From assembly GCF_001618425.1 (NCBI RefSeq), contig NZ_BDCU01000050.1, positions 62,001 through 126,000 of the forward strand: a stretch of DNA of 64,000 nucleotides, read 5' to 3'. The DNA is from Nocardia fusca NBRC 14340. GTDB taxonomy: Bacteria > Actinomycetota > Actinomycetes > Mycobacteriales > Mycobacteriaceae. The position numbers and the translations under genes are program-made. Below, one piece after another: positions 16,559-24,970 of this stretch. Under the pieces are notes generated by a model that was given only the letters and a program-made list of their open reading frames with translations, was not told the DNA's origin and ran no database searches. Numbering within the stretch: position 1 is the first letter of the stretch; every line of letters begins with the position of its first letter.

Positions 16559-17866
16559 TCAGCCCTGCTGCTGTTCGTCCTGGAGCCGCTGGGCGGCCTG
16601 CACCCGGCCCTCGTTGATCTCGGCCATCGCCTCGGGGATCTCGCTGGCGGTGAACTTGCCGCCGCGGCCGGTGGGCAGACCGCCGAACGAGTACTCCTCG
16701 TCGAAGTCCGGTGCGGCGAGCGGACGTCGCCGCTGCTCGACCTTCTCGATGACCGGCTCGAGCCGTTTGGCCTTCGCGGCCACGGCTTTCTCGTCGCGCT
16801 CGATGAATTCGGGCAGGATCTCCTTGCCCATGATCTCGATGGACTCCATGGTGCCCTCGTGGCTGCGCGGATTGAGCAGCAGGATGATCTCGTCGACCCC
16901 GCTCTCCTCGTAACCGCGCAGGAACTCGCGCACCGTGTCCGGCGAGCCGATCGCGCCGCGGCCGGGACCGTAGGCGAGGGTTTCGTCCTCTTTCACCGCG
17001 TCCAGGTAGCGCTCCCACACCCCGGTCCGGCCGGGGGTGTGCATACCGGTCATGTAGTAGTGCATGATCCCGAACGAGAAGAAGCCGCCGCCCACACCGA
17101 GCCGTTTCACGGCCTCGTCGTCGGTGCGTGCCACCATCATCGACAGGTCGCCGCCGATGGCGAGGATGTTCGGGTTGATCTGCGGGACAGTAGGTGCCGC
17201 CTTCTCCTCGAACTCCTGGTAGTAGCCGCGCACCCGTTCCCCGAGCGGGCCCGGGCCGGTGTAGGCGAAGCTCAGCGCGCCGATCCCCTTCTGCGCCGCC
17301 ATCTGCACCGACGAGGGCCGGGTACAGGCGACCCACAGCGGCGGGTGCGGGGTCTGGCGGGGTTTGGGGATGACATTGCGCGGAGGCATCTCGATGTGCC
17401 GGCCCTTGAACCCGGTGAACGGGGTCTCGGTCATACAGCGGAGGGTGACGTCGAGCGCTTCTTCCCACTGGCCGCGTTTATCGGCGGGGTCGATATTGAA
17501 GCCACCGAGCTCACCCACCGAGGAGGATTCACCGGTGCCGAATTCGACCCGGCCGCCGGACAGATGGTCGAGTGTCGAGACCCGTTCGGCGACACGGGCC
17601 GGATGGTTGATGCCCGGTGGCAGATGCATGACGCCGAAACCGAGGCGGATGTGCTTCGTCCGCTGGCTGGCAGCCGCGAGGAACATCTCCGGCGCGGTGG
17701 AGTGGCAGTACTCCTCGAGGAAATGGTGTTCGGTGAGCCATACGGTGGAAAAACCGGCCTTATCCGCAGCTTCTACCTCGGTCAACCCGTCGGAGAACAT
17801 CTCGAATTCGTCGTCGTCGCTCCAGGGCCGCGGCAGGGCGAACTCGTAGAAGAGGGATATTTTCAT
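16559..17866 (-). CDS. Luciferase-like FMN-dependent monooxygenase
   Basis: A 435-residue LLM-class protein, longer than F420-dependent members. It shows MKISLFYEFALPRPW, FSTVWLTEHHFLEEYCHS, RLGFGVMHLPPGINHPARVAERVSTLDHLSGGRVEFGTG and PPLWVACTRP, all typical of bacterial luciferase-type monooxygenases. An FMN reductase is encoded in the same run, so this is probably the oxygenase of a two-component system performing hydroxylation or Baeyer-Villiger insertion. It overlaps the upstream KstD-like stop by 4 bases (ATGA). Confidence 0.9.
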   Translation of the reverse strand: MKISLFYEFALPRPWSDDDEFEMFSDGLTEVEAADKAGFSTVWLTEHHFLEEYCHSTAPEMFLAAASQRTKHIRLGFGVMHLPPGINHPARVAERVSTLDHLSGGRVEFGTGESSSVGELGGFNIDPADKRGQWEEALDVTLRCMTETPFTGFKGRHIEMPPRNVIPKPRQTPHPPLWVACTRPSSVQMAAQKGIGALSFAYTGPGPLGERVRGYYQEFEEKAAPTVPQINPNILAIGGDLSMMVARTDDEAVKRLGVGGGFFSFGIMHYYMTGMHTPGRTGVWERYLDAVKEDETLAYGPGRGAIGSPDTVREFLRGYEESGVDEIILLLNPRSHEGTMESIEIMGKEILPEFIERDEKAVAAKAKRLEPVIEKVEQRRRPLAAPDFDEEYSFGGLPTGRGGKFTASEIPEAMAEINEGRVQAAQRLQDEQQQG

Positions 17867-19659
17867 CGGTTACCTCCAGTGGAATCGATCGTCACGTCAT
17901 TTCCTTCGGCCGGCCGGACCGCCCCTTCGCCGGTATCCCCCGCTCCGGACAGTGCCCGCCCGGCGCAGTGCTCGGCGGCGATGTATCCGAAGGTCATGGC
18001 CGGACCGATGGTGGCGCCGGCGCCCGCGTAACTGCGTCCCATCACCGCGGCAGCGGTGTTACCGACCGCGTACAACCCGTCGATCACCGATCCGTCGGAG
18101 CGCAGGACCCGGGCGTTCTCATCGGTGCGCAGGCCGCCCGAGGTGCCGAGGTCGCCGAGGACGATCCGGAACGCGTAGTAGGGCGGCTTCCCGAGCGGGA
18201 ACAGATTCGGATTGGGCAATGTGGGGTCGCCGTAGTAGTTGTCGTACACGCTGTCACCGCGCTGGAAATCGTCATCGTGTCCGGCCAGGGCGAGTTCGTT
18301 GAACCGGGCCGCGGTGGCCTCGAGTTCGGCGGCGGGTACGCCGATCTTCCCGGCGAGCTCGGCGAAACTGTCCGCGGCTTTCACCACACCGGATTCCAGC
18401 CAGGCCGGCACCATCGCGAATCCGGTCGGCACCGGCGCGAACGGCACCTTCGGAATCGGCAGATGTCCGCCGATCACATATTTGTGCCAGGACCGGTGGT
18501 CGGTGATCAGCCAGCACGGAATATGGGTCACGCCGGTGCGCTGACCCGCGATCATGGCGTGCCCGAAATCCATATAGGGCGCGGCCTCGTTGATGAACCG
18601 CTTGCCCGCGCCGTTGACGATGAACTGGGCCGGCATCATCCGCTCGTTGAGCATGAACTGCATCCGGCCGTCCGGCCATTGGATGGCCGGGAACCACCAG
18701 GCCTCGTCCATCAGCTCGGTGGCCGCGCCGGCCTGCTGCGCGGCCCGGATACCGTCGCCCAGGGCCACCGGGTTACCGAAACTCCAGTCCTGTTCGACCT
18801 CCGGCAGTTCCGCCTTACGCCAAGCCATATCGTGGTCGAAACCGCCGGTCGCCAGGATCACGCCGCGGCGCGCCCGGATCCGTACCGGTTTCCCGTTACG
18901 GGTCACGACCGCGCCGGTCACCTGTCCGTCCGCGTCGGTGATCAGCGCGGTCATCGGCGAACCGAGCCACAGCGGGGTCTCGCGCTCCCGCATGGCCAGG
19001 CGCAACCGGGCGATCAGGGACTGCCCGATGGCGGCGATCCGGTCGCCGAACACATGGGCCCGGAACATCCGCCAGATCAGTTTCAGCATCACCGCCTTAC
19101 CGCGCCAGTTCTGCCGGACCTGATAGAACAGCCGCAGATCCTTGGGACCCAGCCAGATCCCCTTCGGCGCGAGGGCGAGCGGTTTGAGCAGCGTGCCTTC
19201 CTCGTCCCCGAGCGCGCGCAGATCGATCGGCGGCACGTTGATGGTGCTGCCCTGCGGCGAGCCCCCCGCGAGCTCGGGGTAATAGTCGGCATAGCCGGGC
19301 TTCCACACGAATTCCAGCCACCGGCTGCGCTCTTCGAGAAACGCCATCATCTCCGGCGATTTCTCGACGTAGGCACGCAAGCGCTGGTCGGTGACCAGCC
19401 CGCCGGTGATGGTCCGCAGATATCCGACCACCGCCTCGGGGTCGAGTGCGAATCCGTCCCGCTGCTGCGCCGGGGCGTTGGGTACCCAGATACCGCCGCC
19501 GGACAGTGCGGTGGAACCCCCGTAGCAGTCGGCCTTCTCCACCACCAGGGTGTCCAGTCCGAGCGCGTCGGCGCGCAGCGCCGCGCTCATCCCGCCACCG
19601 CCGGACCCGATCACCAGCAGATCGACGGTTTCGTCGAAATCCGTCTCGTCGGTGCTCAC
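17863..19659 (-). CDS. FAD-dependent 3-ketosteroid Delta1-dehydrogenase-like protein
   Basis: A 598-residue flavoprotein of the KstD/fumarate reductase fold. The FAD dinucleotide motif is LLVIGSGGGGMSAALRA near residue 14, followed by GGSTALSGGGIWVPN, VILATGGFDHD and the C-terminal SYAGAGATIGPAM. Tyr544 and the Gly four residues later match the catalytic Tyr-x-x-x-Gly of KstD. It probably introduces a double bond next to a ring ketone and so drives aromatisation. It follows the MhpB-like gene with no gap and overlaps the luciferase-like gene by 4 bases. A second paralogue lies two genes further upstream in the run. Confidence 0.9.
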   Translation of the reverse strand: MSTDETDFDETVDLLVIGSGGGGMSAALRADALGLDTLVVEKADCYGGSTALSGGGIWVPNAPAQQRDGFALDPEAVVGYLRTITGGLVTDQRLRAYVEKSPEMMAFLEERSRWLEFVWKPGYADYYPELAGGSPQGSTINVPPIDLRALGDEEGTLLKPLALAPKGIWLGPKDLRLFYQVRQNWRGKAVMLKLIWRMFRAHVFGDRIAAIGQSLIARLRLAMRERETPLWLGSPMTALITDADGQVTGAVVTRNGKPVRIRARRGVILATGGFDHDMAWRKAELPEVEQDWSFGNPVALGDGIRAAQQAGAATELMDEAWWFPAIQWPDGRMQFMLNERMMPAQFIVNGAGKRFINEAAPYMDFGHAMIAGQRTGVTHIPCWLITDHRSWHKYVIGGHLPIPKVPFAPVPTGFAMVPAWLESGVVKAADSFAELAGKIGVPAAELEATAARFNELALAGHDDDFQRGDSVYDNYYGDPTLPNPNLFPLGKPPYYAFRIVLGDLGTSGGLRTDENARVLRSDGSVIDGLYAVGNTAAAVMGRSYAGAGATIGPAMTFGYIAAEHCAGRALSGAGDTGEGAVRPAEGNDVTIDSTGGNR

Positions 19660-20625
19660 TCATCGCCTCCTGTCGTCGATCGCCTCATCGGCGGGCCGGG
19701 CCGTGCGCACGGCGAAACCGGCGATGAGCTCGGGCGCGGGCCGGTAGTAGCGCACCTCGGTCCGATACGACCCCTGCGCCGCCAAGGCCGCGAACGCCGC
19801 CACCCAGGTGCGGATCTCGTGCGCGGAATTGCCCGCCACCCGCGTGATCTCGCCGTTGTCCCAGTCGTCGACGGCCGCCAGGCGGCCGGTGTCCACCAGA
19901 TCCAGGAACGTCCGGTCCCATTCCGGGTTCAGTGGTTGCAGCGGACTGTCACCGGCGGCGAAATCCCGGGCGGCCGCGATCACCGCGGTCTGCCGAGCGG
20001 CCCGCTGTTCGGTGGTCATCGGACGGCCGTGCACGATCCGTTCCAGCACCGGTTCGGGGGCGGTCGCCCGCTGCGGCACCGGCGGGTCGTGGGACAGACC
20101 ACCCGAACCGATGACCAGAACTCGCTTGCCCAGCGTCGCGAGATGGCGGCCTACCGCGGCACCCAGCGCCCGCACCCGGCGCAGCGGGCCGAGCGGTGTC
20201 GCCACGCAATTCACGAAGATCGGGATCACCGGCCGCGCGGTGGCTTCGCCGAACAATCGCTGCAGCGGCTGCACGGTGCCGTGGTCGACCGACATCTCCG
20301 CCGACGTGGCGATATCGATCCCGGCGTCGAGCAGCGCTTCGGCCAGCCGGAGCGCGTGATCCGCCGGGACGCGCAGTGGTCCGGCGTGGGTCCCGTAATC
20401 CCCCACCGCGGTCGCTGCCGTGCCGACGCAGAAGGGCGGCATGAGCTTGTAGAAGAACCCGTTGTAGTGGTCCGGGGCGAACAGCACCACCAGCTCCGGG
20501 TCGAAGTCGCGCACGAAGTCCCGGGCCCGGTCCAGTGCGGTCCCGACCTCCGCGCGGAGGCCGGGACCCGGCCCCGGGAGCTCAAGGAGCGGGCTGTGCG
20601 AGACGCAGCACACGGCCAGCGGCAT
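19660..20625 (-). CDS. mhpB: MhpB-type class III extradiol ring-cleavage dioxygenase
   Basis: A 321-residue LigB-superfamily enzyme, closest in look to 3-carboxyethylcatechol 2,3-dioxygenase (MhpB), which cleaves a substituted catechol next to the hydroxyls with Fe(II). Visible features are CCVSHSPLLELPGPG at the N-terminus, FAPDHYNGF, MSVDHGTVQPL, IPIFVNCVATPLGP and GSGGLSHDPP. I chose ATG 20625 with GGGAGG upstream; the frame to 20703 is only an overlap with the preceding gene. It overlaps the MhpA-like gene by 44 bases. The steroid pathway uses a different (VOC-fold) dioxygenase, HsaC, so this is a distinct ring-cleavage design. Confidence 0.92.
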   Translation of the reverse strand: MPLAVCCVSHSPLLELPGPGPGLRAEVGTALDRARDFVRDFDPELVVLFAPDHYNGFFYKLMPPFCVGTAATAVGDYGTHAGPLRVPADHALRLAEALLDAGIDIATSAEMSVDHGTVQPLQRLFGEATARPVIPIFVNCVATPLGPLRRVRALGAAVGRHLATLGKRVLVIGSGGLSHDPPVPQRATAPEPVLERIVHGRPMTTEQRAARQTAVIAAARDFAAGDSPLQPLNPEWDRTFLDLVDTGRLAAVDDWDNGEITRVAGNSAHEIRTWVAAFAALAAQGSYRTEVRYYRPAPELIAGFAVRTARPADEAIDDRRR

Positions 20626-22252
20626 CGGTACCTCCCGGAGTGAGTTCGAGGGTTCTGCGCAGCGCCGCCCCGAGTTCGGGGGCGTGCTGGGCGATGGAGG
20701 CACCCGCGATACAGCGGTCCGGGCGTAGGAAGAGCACCGAATCGAGTTGGGCGTCGAACCATCTCTTCAAGGCGCCGGTGCTGTCCCCGACGACCACCAC
20801 ATCCGGGTCGTCGTGCCCGGTCCAGTGCAGCTGGGTGGCGGGCCGCGCCTCCACGAAACGCGCCCCGAGGGCCTTCCAGAGTTCGAACTCCGCCTCGCCC
20901 AGCGCTTTTCGCGGATGGTTGTTCCAGCACAGCACCGCGAACCACGGACCCAGCGCTTCGTCGAGCAGTACCACGGGGTGCGCCCGGGTCGCGACCCGCG
21001 GTTGGATGAACAGGGTGCCGACAGCGGACTGCGGCGAACGCGACCAACCGTGGACCACCGCACCGCGGTCGTAGCGCGGCATGGGTTTGAACCGCATTCC
21101 GAGCACATACCGTTTCAGCGGCGGTACCAGCGCCAGCCCCCGCACCAGCACATCCCGCACCGCGGCGACCTGGTGGTTCGTCGGTGAGATGACCCGCCCG
21201 ACCATGGTGGACAGATCGATCATGGCCCGGGCGTGTTGGCGCCGCTCCTGGTCGTAGGTGTCGAGCAGCCTGTCGCCGGCGACTCCCGACACCACCGCCG
21301 CCAGCTTCCAGCCGAGATTCGCCGCGTCCCGGATTCCGCTGTTGTAGCCCTGGCCCTGCCAGACCGGCATGAGATGCGCGGCGTCGCCGGCCAGCAGCAG
21401 GCGGCCTTTCCGGAATTCCCCGGCGATGCGGGAATGATGGGTGTAGACCCGGCGCCGGATCACCGCGAGCCGATCGGGATGGGGTACGAAAGGCGCGAGC
21501 AACCGCGTCAGGAATTCCGGCGTCTCGGCTTCGGCGTCGGATTCGTCCGCGTGCAGAAGGAATTCGAAACGCCGGATGCCGTGGGCCAGCGAGATCGACA
21601 CATTCGGCCGCGCCGGATCCGCCCCGACCTCCACATTCGGATGCCCGAGCGGGTCACCGTCGATATCGACCACCAGCCAGCGGGTCGGCGAGGTGGTGCC
21701 CGCGAAACTCACGCCCATCGCATGCCGGGTGGTACTGCGGCCGCCGTCGCAGCCCACCACATAGCGGGCGCGTACCTGCTGCGGGCCGTCGGCGGTGTCG
21801 AGCAGAGCCTGCACCTCGTCACCGGTGTCGTCGCATTCGCGCAGCGCGGTCGCCCAGCGGATCTGCACACAGTCGAAGCGGTCGAGCCCGGCCAGCAGTT
21901 CGGCGTCCACCAGCGGCTGGATGAAGCCGCTGCGCTTGGGCCAGCCGAATTGCTGGTCGGTGGGCGCGATCTCGGCCAGCAGCCGCCGCTGTCCGTCGAC
22001 GAACCGCATGATCTGGTTCGGGTTGGTGTGCGGCAGGATGCGCTCCACCAGGCCGGTGGACTGCAGAGTGCGCAATGATTCGTCGTCGATGCCGACACCG
22101 CGCGGGTAGTCGATCAGGTCGAGACGTTCCTCTACCAGCAGGGTGTGCACGCCGTAGCGGCCGAGGGTATTGGCGATGGTCAGCCCGACCGGGCCCGCAC
22201 CGACGATCAGCACGTCGAAGAGCTCGGGTCCACTGCCGTTTCCGGTACTCAT
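20582..22252 (-). CDS. mhpA: MhpA-type FAD-dependent aromatic hydroxylase
   Basis: A 556-residue class A flavoprotein hydroxylase like 3-(3-hydroxyphenyl)propionate hydroxylase. It has the FAD motif VLIVGAGPVGLTIANTLGRYG, the RGVGIDDESLR segment typical of MhpA, VGCDGGRSTTRH, and RLLLAGDAAHLMPVWQGQGYNSGIRDA. It would add an ortho hydroxyl to a phenol to make the catechol that MhpB opens. Start ATG 22252 lies one base after the stop of the hydrolase gene; GTG 22261 is the alternative. The C-terminal thioredoxin-like domain is present (PVVLLDEALG). Confidence 0.92.
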   Translation of the reverse strand: MSTGNGSGPELFDVLIVGAGPVGLTIANTLGRYGVHTLLVEERLDLIDYPRGVGIDDESLRTLQSTGLVERILPHTNPNQIMRFVDGQRRLLAEIAPTDQQFGWPKRSGFIQPLVDAELLAGLDRFDCVQIRWATALRECDDTGDEVQALLDTADGPQQVRARYVVGCDGGRSTTRHAMGVSFAGTTSPTRWLVVDIDGDPLGHPNVEVGADPARPNVSISLAHGIRRFEFLLHADESDAEAETPEFLTRLLAPFVPHPDRLAVIRRRVYTHHSRIAGEFRKGRLLLAGDAAHLMPVWQGQGYNSGIRDAANLGWKLAAVVSGVAGDRLLDTYDQERRQHARAMIDLSTMVGRVISPTNHQVAAVRDVLVRGLALVPPLKRYVLGMRFKPMPRYDRGAVVHGWSRSPQSAVGTLFIQPRVATRAHPVVLLDEALGPWFAVLCWNNHPRKALGEAEFELWKALGARFVEARPATQLHWTGHDDPDVVVVGDSTGALKRWFDAQLDSVLFLRPDRCIAGASIAQHAPELGAALRRTLELTPGGTDAAGRVLRLAQPAP

Positions 22253-22253
22253 A

Positions 22254-23117
22254 TCAACCACCCAGCAGAAATTCGAGATGCAGTGCGTCGAACGCCGCGG
22301 GCGCCTCGTACTGCGGCCAGTGCCCGCACTCCGGGAGCACCTCGAAGCGGGCGCCGGGGATCATGGACGCGATCCGCTTGCCCTCCGCGATGTCGGCGGT
22401 GGGATCATCGCTGGTCCACACCACGAGCGTCGGTGCGGTGATACCGCCGTACTCCTGGGGCCCCAGCAGATTGCGGGCCCGGATCTCCGGATCCTGCAGC
22501 GCCATGATGTCGCGCATGGCGTCGACGAAACCGGGCTGCCGGTAGACGCGCTGCCGGCTGGCGACGATATCGGCGTAATCCTTGGATTTGTCCGCCATCA
22601 GCCAGGTGATCCGGGCCCGCACCGTCTCCCAGGTGGGGTCGGCGGCCGCCGCCATGGACAGGTTGACGATCCGCTGCATGACCTCCGGATCGGCCTGTGA
22701 GCCGCCCGCGGTGTTGAGCACCAGCTTGTCGACCCGGCCGGGACGGTCGTAGGCGGCCCGCGCGGCGACCCAGCCGCCGAGCGATTCGCCGCTGATATGG
22801 GCGCGGGCGGCGCCGATGGCATCGAGGAACGAGATCAGGTGCCGCACATAGTGTTCGATCTCCAGCGGATGCCCGGGTTTATCGGTGTACCCGTGGCCGA
22901 GCATATCGATCGACCAGGTGGAGAAGTGCTCGGCATGCGCCGCCAGATTCCGGACGTAGGCCTCGGCGTGCCCGCCCGACCCGTGCAGAAACACCAGCGC
23001 GGGTCTGTTCCGGTCGCCGGCGTGCAGGTAGCGCGTGCGCACCCCCTCCACATTCAGGTATCCCTGGCTGAACGCGACACCCTGCAGGTCGCACCACACA
23101 CTCTCGTATTCCGACAC
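22254..23117 (-). CDS. Meta-cleavage-product alpha/beta hydrolase
   Basis: A 287-residue alpha/beta hydrolase with the oxyanion motif FLHGSGGHAEAY, the nucleophile elbow SGESLGGW, the acid region VVWTSDDPTAD and the catalytic His in PECGHWPQYE. The fold and neighbours (directly upstream of mhpA and mhpB) indicate C-C bond hydrolysis of the dienoic ring-fission product, the role of MhpC, BphD or HsaD. It lies 67 bases after the second KstD-like gene and one base before mhpA. Its assignment as MhpC proper is not certain. Confidence 0.88.
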   Translation of the reverse strand: MSEYESVWCDLQGVAFSQGYLNVEGVRTRYLHAGDRNRPALVFLHGSGGHAEAYVRNLAAHAEHFSTWSIDMLGHGYTDKPGHPLEIEHYVRHLISFLDAIGAARAHISGESLGGWVAARAAYDRPGRVDKLVLNTAGGSQADPEVMQRIVNLSMAAAADPTWETVRARITWLMADKSKDYADIVASRQRVYRQPGFVDAMRDIMALQDPEIRARNLLGPQEYGGITAPTLVVWTSDDPTADIAEGKRIASMIPGARFEVLPECGHWPQYEAPAAFDALHLEFLLGG

Positions 23118-23184
23118 TGCTACCTTCCGCTCTGTCCACCGGCCCCGGCACCGCGACGCCGCCCGGGGCCACCGGGCCGCCCGA

Positions 23185-24852
23185 TCATTCGTATTCGCTG
23201 GAGTACTTCACCGATTCACCGGTGGCCGCGTGATGGCCCGCGCGCAGACCCCAGACCATTGCGGGCCCGAGGGTCCCGCCGGCACCGCCGTAGGCACGCC
23301 CGGTCACGCCGGCCATCGCATTACCGACCGCGTACAACCCGGGGATCACCGCACCGCCGACGTGCCGGACCCGCGCGTCGCGATCGGTCCGCGGGCCGCC
23401 CTTGGTGCCCATGGCACCCACGGTCACCGGGACCGCGTAGTAGGGGCCGGTATCGATCGGTCCCAGCGTGCGCCCGGCGACCGTTTCCGCGTCCGGGTCG
23501 CCCCAGTAGCCGTCGTATTCGCTGGCACCCCGGCCGAAATCGGGATCGGACCCCTCCGCGACGGCCCGATTCCAGGCGGCGACGGTGCGCCGCAGCCCTT
23601 CGGGGTCGATACCGGTCCGGGCGCCGAGTTCGGCGAGGTCGGCGGATTCGCAGAACCAGTCGGGTGCGACACCGCCGGGTTCGACGCCCAGGAATCCGTA
23701 GCGGCGCAGATGTTCGGCGTCGAACACCATCCAGCCCGGGTTGTTCACATAGCCGCCGCGCGGGTCCAGGTAGTGGAAGGCGCCCGCCATGGCGTTGTAC
23801 TCGGCCGCTTCGTTGACGAACCGCGCACCGGCCCGATTCACGATGATGCTGCGCGGCCGGGTCCGTTCCAGCCGGACACTGCGGCTGCGTTGCCGGCCGT
23901 CGATGGTGTCACCGGGCAGCTGTACCACCGGGACCCACCAGGCCTCACCCATGTTCCCGAGATCGGCGCCGTGCGCCATGGCCATCCGCAGTCCGTCGCC
24001 GGTGTTGTTCGGCGGTGACACCGGACCGGTCATCGGTCCCCGGAGAAAGGCTTTGACCAGGCCGGGATCCCATTCGAACCCGCCGGTGGCGAGGACCACG
24101 CCGCGGCGGGCCCGAACCGTGTGCCGGCTGCCCTCGATCTCGACCCGGACTCCGGTGACCGCGCCGTCCGCGGCGAGCAATTCCACGGCCCGGGCTCCGG
24201 TGCGCGGGGTGATCCCGGCGGCGAGCACGCCGTCGAGCAGCCCCGCGACCAGCGCCTGACCCGCCACACGGATATCGGCCGAGGCGTCCCCGAGTACCGC
24301 CCGCAGCCGGGCCCGGGTCTCGGCGTCGAATCCGACATTGCTCCAGTCGAGCGGGAACGTGGTGATCCGGTCGCGCCATGCGCCGAGGCGGGCCAGATCG
24401 TAGGCGGCGGGCCCCAGCGACCGGCCGCCGGCGGGCCGACCGCCCGGCAGTTCCGGCTTGTAGTCCGGGAACCCGTCGGCCACCTCGAATTTCACGGCAC
24501 TGTGTTCTTCGACGAAGTCGAGCATCCGCGCACCCGTGCGGACGAACACTTCGACCAGTTCGTCGTCCATGGAATCCAGGGACTGTGCGTTCAGATAGGC
24601 CAGTGCGTCGGTGACGCCGAGTTCCCGGTCCGCCCGGGCGTGTGCGGGAATCCAGGCCAGTCCGCCGGACACCGCACTCGTTCCGCCGATCGTGGCCGCC
24701 TTCTCGAACAGTGCCACCGACGCGCCTTCGACGGCCGCGGCGAGGGCCGCGGTGAGCCCGGCGGCTCCGCTGCCCAGAACGACTACGTCGGCCTCCTCGT
24801 CCCAGGTGTTCGACGGATCGGATTCGGCAGCCGATGGCTGATGCGATGGCAC
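23185..24852 (-). CDS. FAD-dependent KstD-like dehydrogenase, second copy
   Basis: A 555-residue flavoprotein with the FAD motif VVVLGSGAAGLTAAL near residue 24, GGTSAVSGGLAWIP, VVLATGGFEWD and the C-terminal AYGGAGGTLGPAM, in which Tyr521 and a Gly four residues on match the KstD catalytic pair. I chose GTG 24852 because AAAGGAC precedes it and the family N-terminus follows; the frame otherwise runs back through the intergenic gap into the acyl-CoA synthetase. It is the first gene of the 14-gene run, with a perfect palindromic operator about 104 bases upstream. Two KstD paralogues suggest two different ring desaturations. Confidence 0.9.
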   Translation of the reverse strand: MPSHQPSAAESDPSNTWDEEADVVVLGSGAAGLTAALAAAVEGASVALFEKAATIGGTSAVSGGLAWIPAHARADRELGVTDALAYLNAQSLDSMDDELVEVFVRTGARMLDFVEEHSAVKFEVADGFPDYKPELPGGRPAGGRSLGPAAYDLARLGAWRDRITTFPLDWSNVGFDAETRARLRAVLGDASADIRVAGQALVAGLLDGVLAAGITPRTGARAVELLAADGAVTGVRVEIEGSRHTVRARRGVVLATGGFEWDPGLVKAFLRGPMTGPVSPPNNTGDGLRMAMAHGADLGNMGEAWWVPVVQLPGDTIDGRQRSRSVRLERTRPRSIIVNRAGARFVNEAAEYNAMAGAFHYLDPRGGYVNNPGWMVFDAEHLRRYGFLGVEPGGVAPDWFCESADLAELGARTGIDPEGLRRTVAAWNRAVAEGSDPDFGRGASEYDGYWGDPDAETVAGRTLGPIDTGPYYAVPVTVGAMGTKGGPRTDRDARVRHVGGAVIPGLYAVGNAMAGVTGRAYGGAGGTLGPAMVWGLRAGHHAATGESVKYSSEYE

Positions 24853-24955
24853 TGCGCTGTCCTTTCGGCGAGCAGGCGGAGAGGCGCCGGCCCGGCGGGC
24901 TGCCGTGCGGAGCACGGGCCGGGCCGGCGCGAGTAAAACGATAATCTCCCTTTTT

Positions 24956-24970
24956 GAGAATATTATTCTC
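24956..24970. promoter_or_regulatory. Perfect GAGAAT-N3-ATTCTC palindrome
   Basis: GAGAATATTATTCTC overlaps the stop codon of the acyl-CoA synthetase and lies about 104 bases before the start of the 14-gene ring-degradation run. It is one of two perfect copies in the window (the other is 947 bases into 39 kb, at 39947-39961). An AT-rich stretch follows. It is a probable repressor operator for the run. Confidence 0.7.

Noticed and set aside
17968..20643. Plus-strand open frame of 891 residues
   Set aside because: It lies opposite two strongly supported flavoprotein and dioxygenase genes, has His/Gly/Arg/Pro-rich composition and no family motif. It is the usual antisense shadow of high-GC coding DNA.
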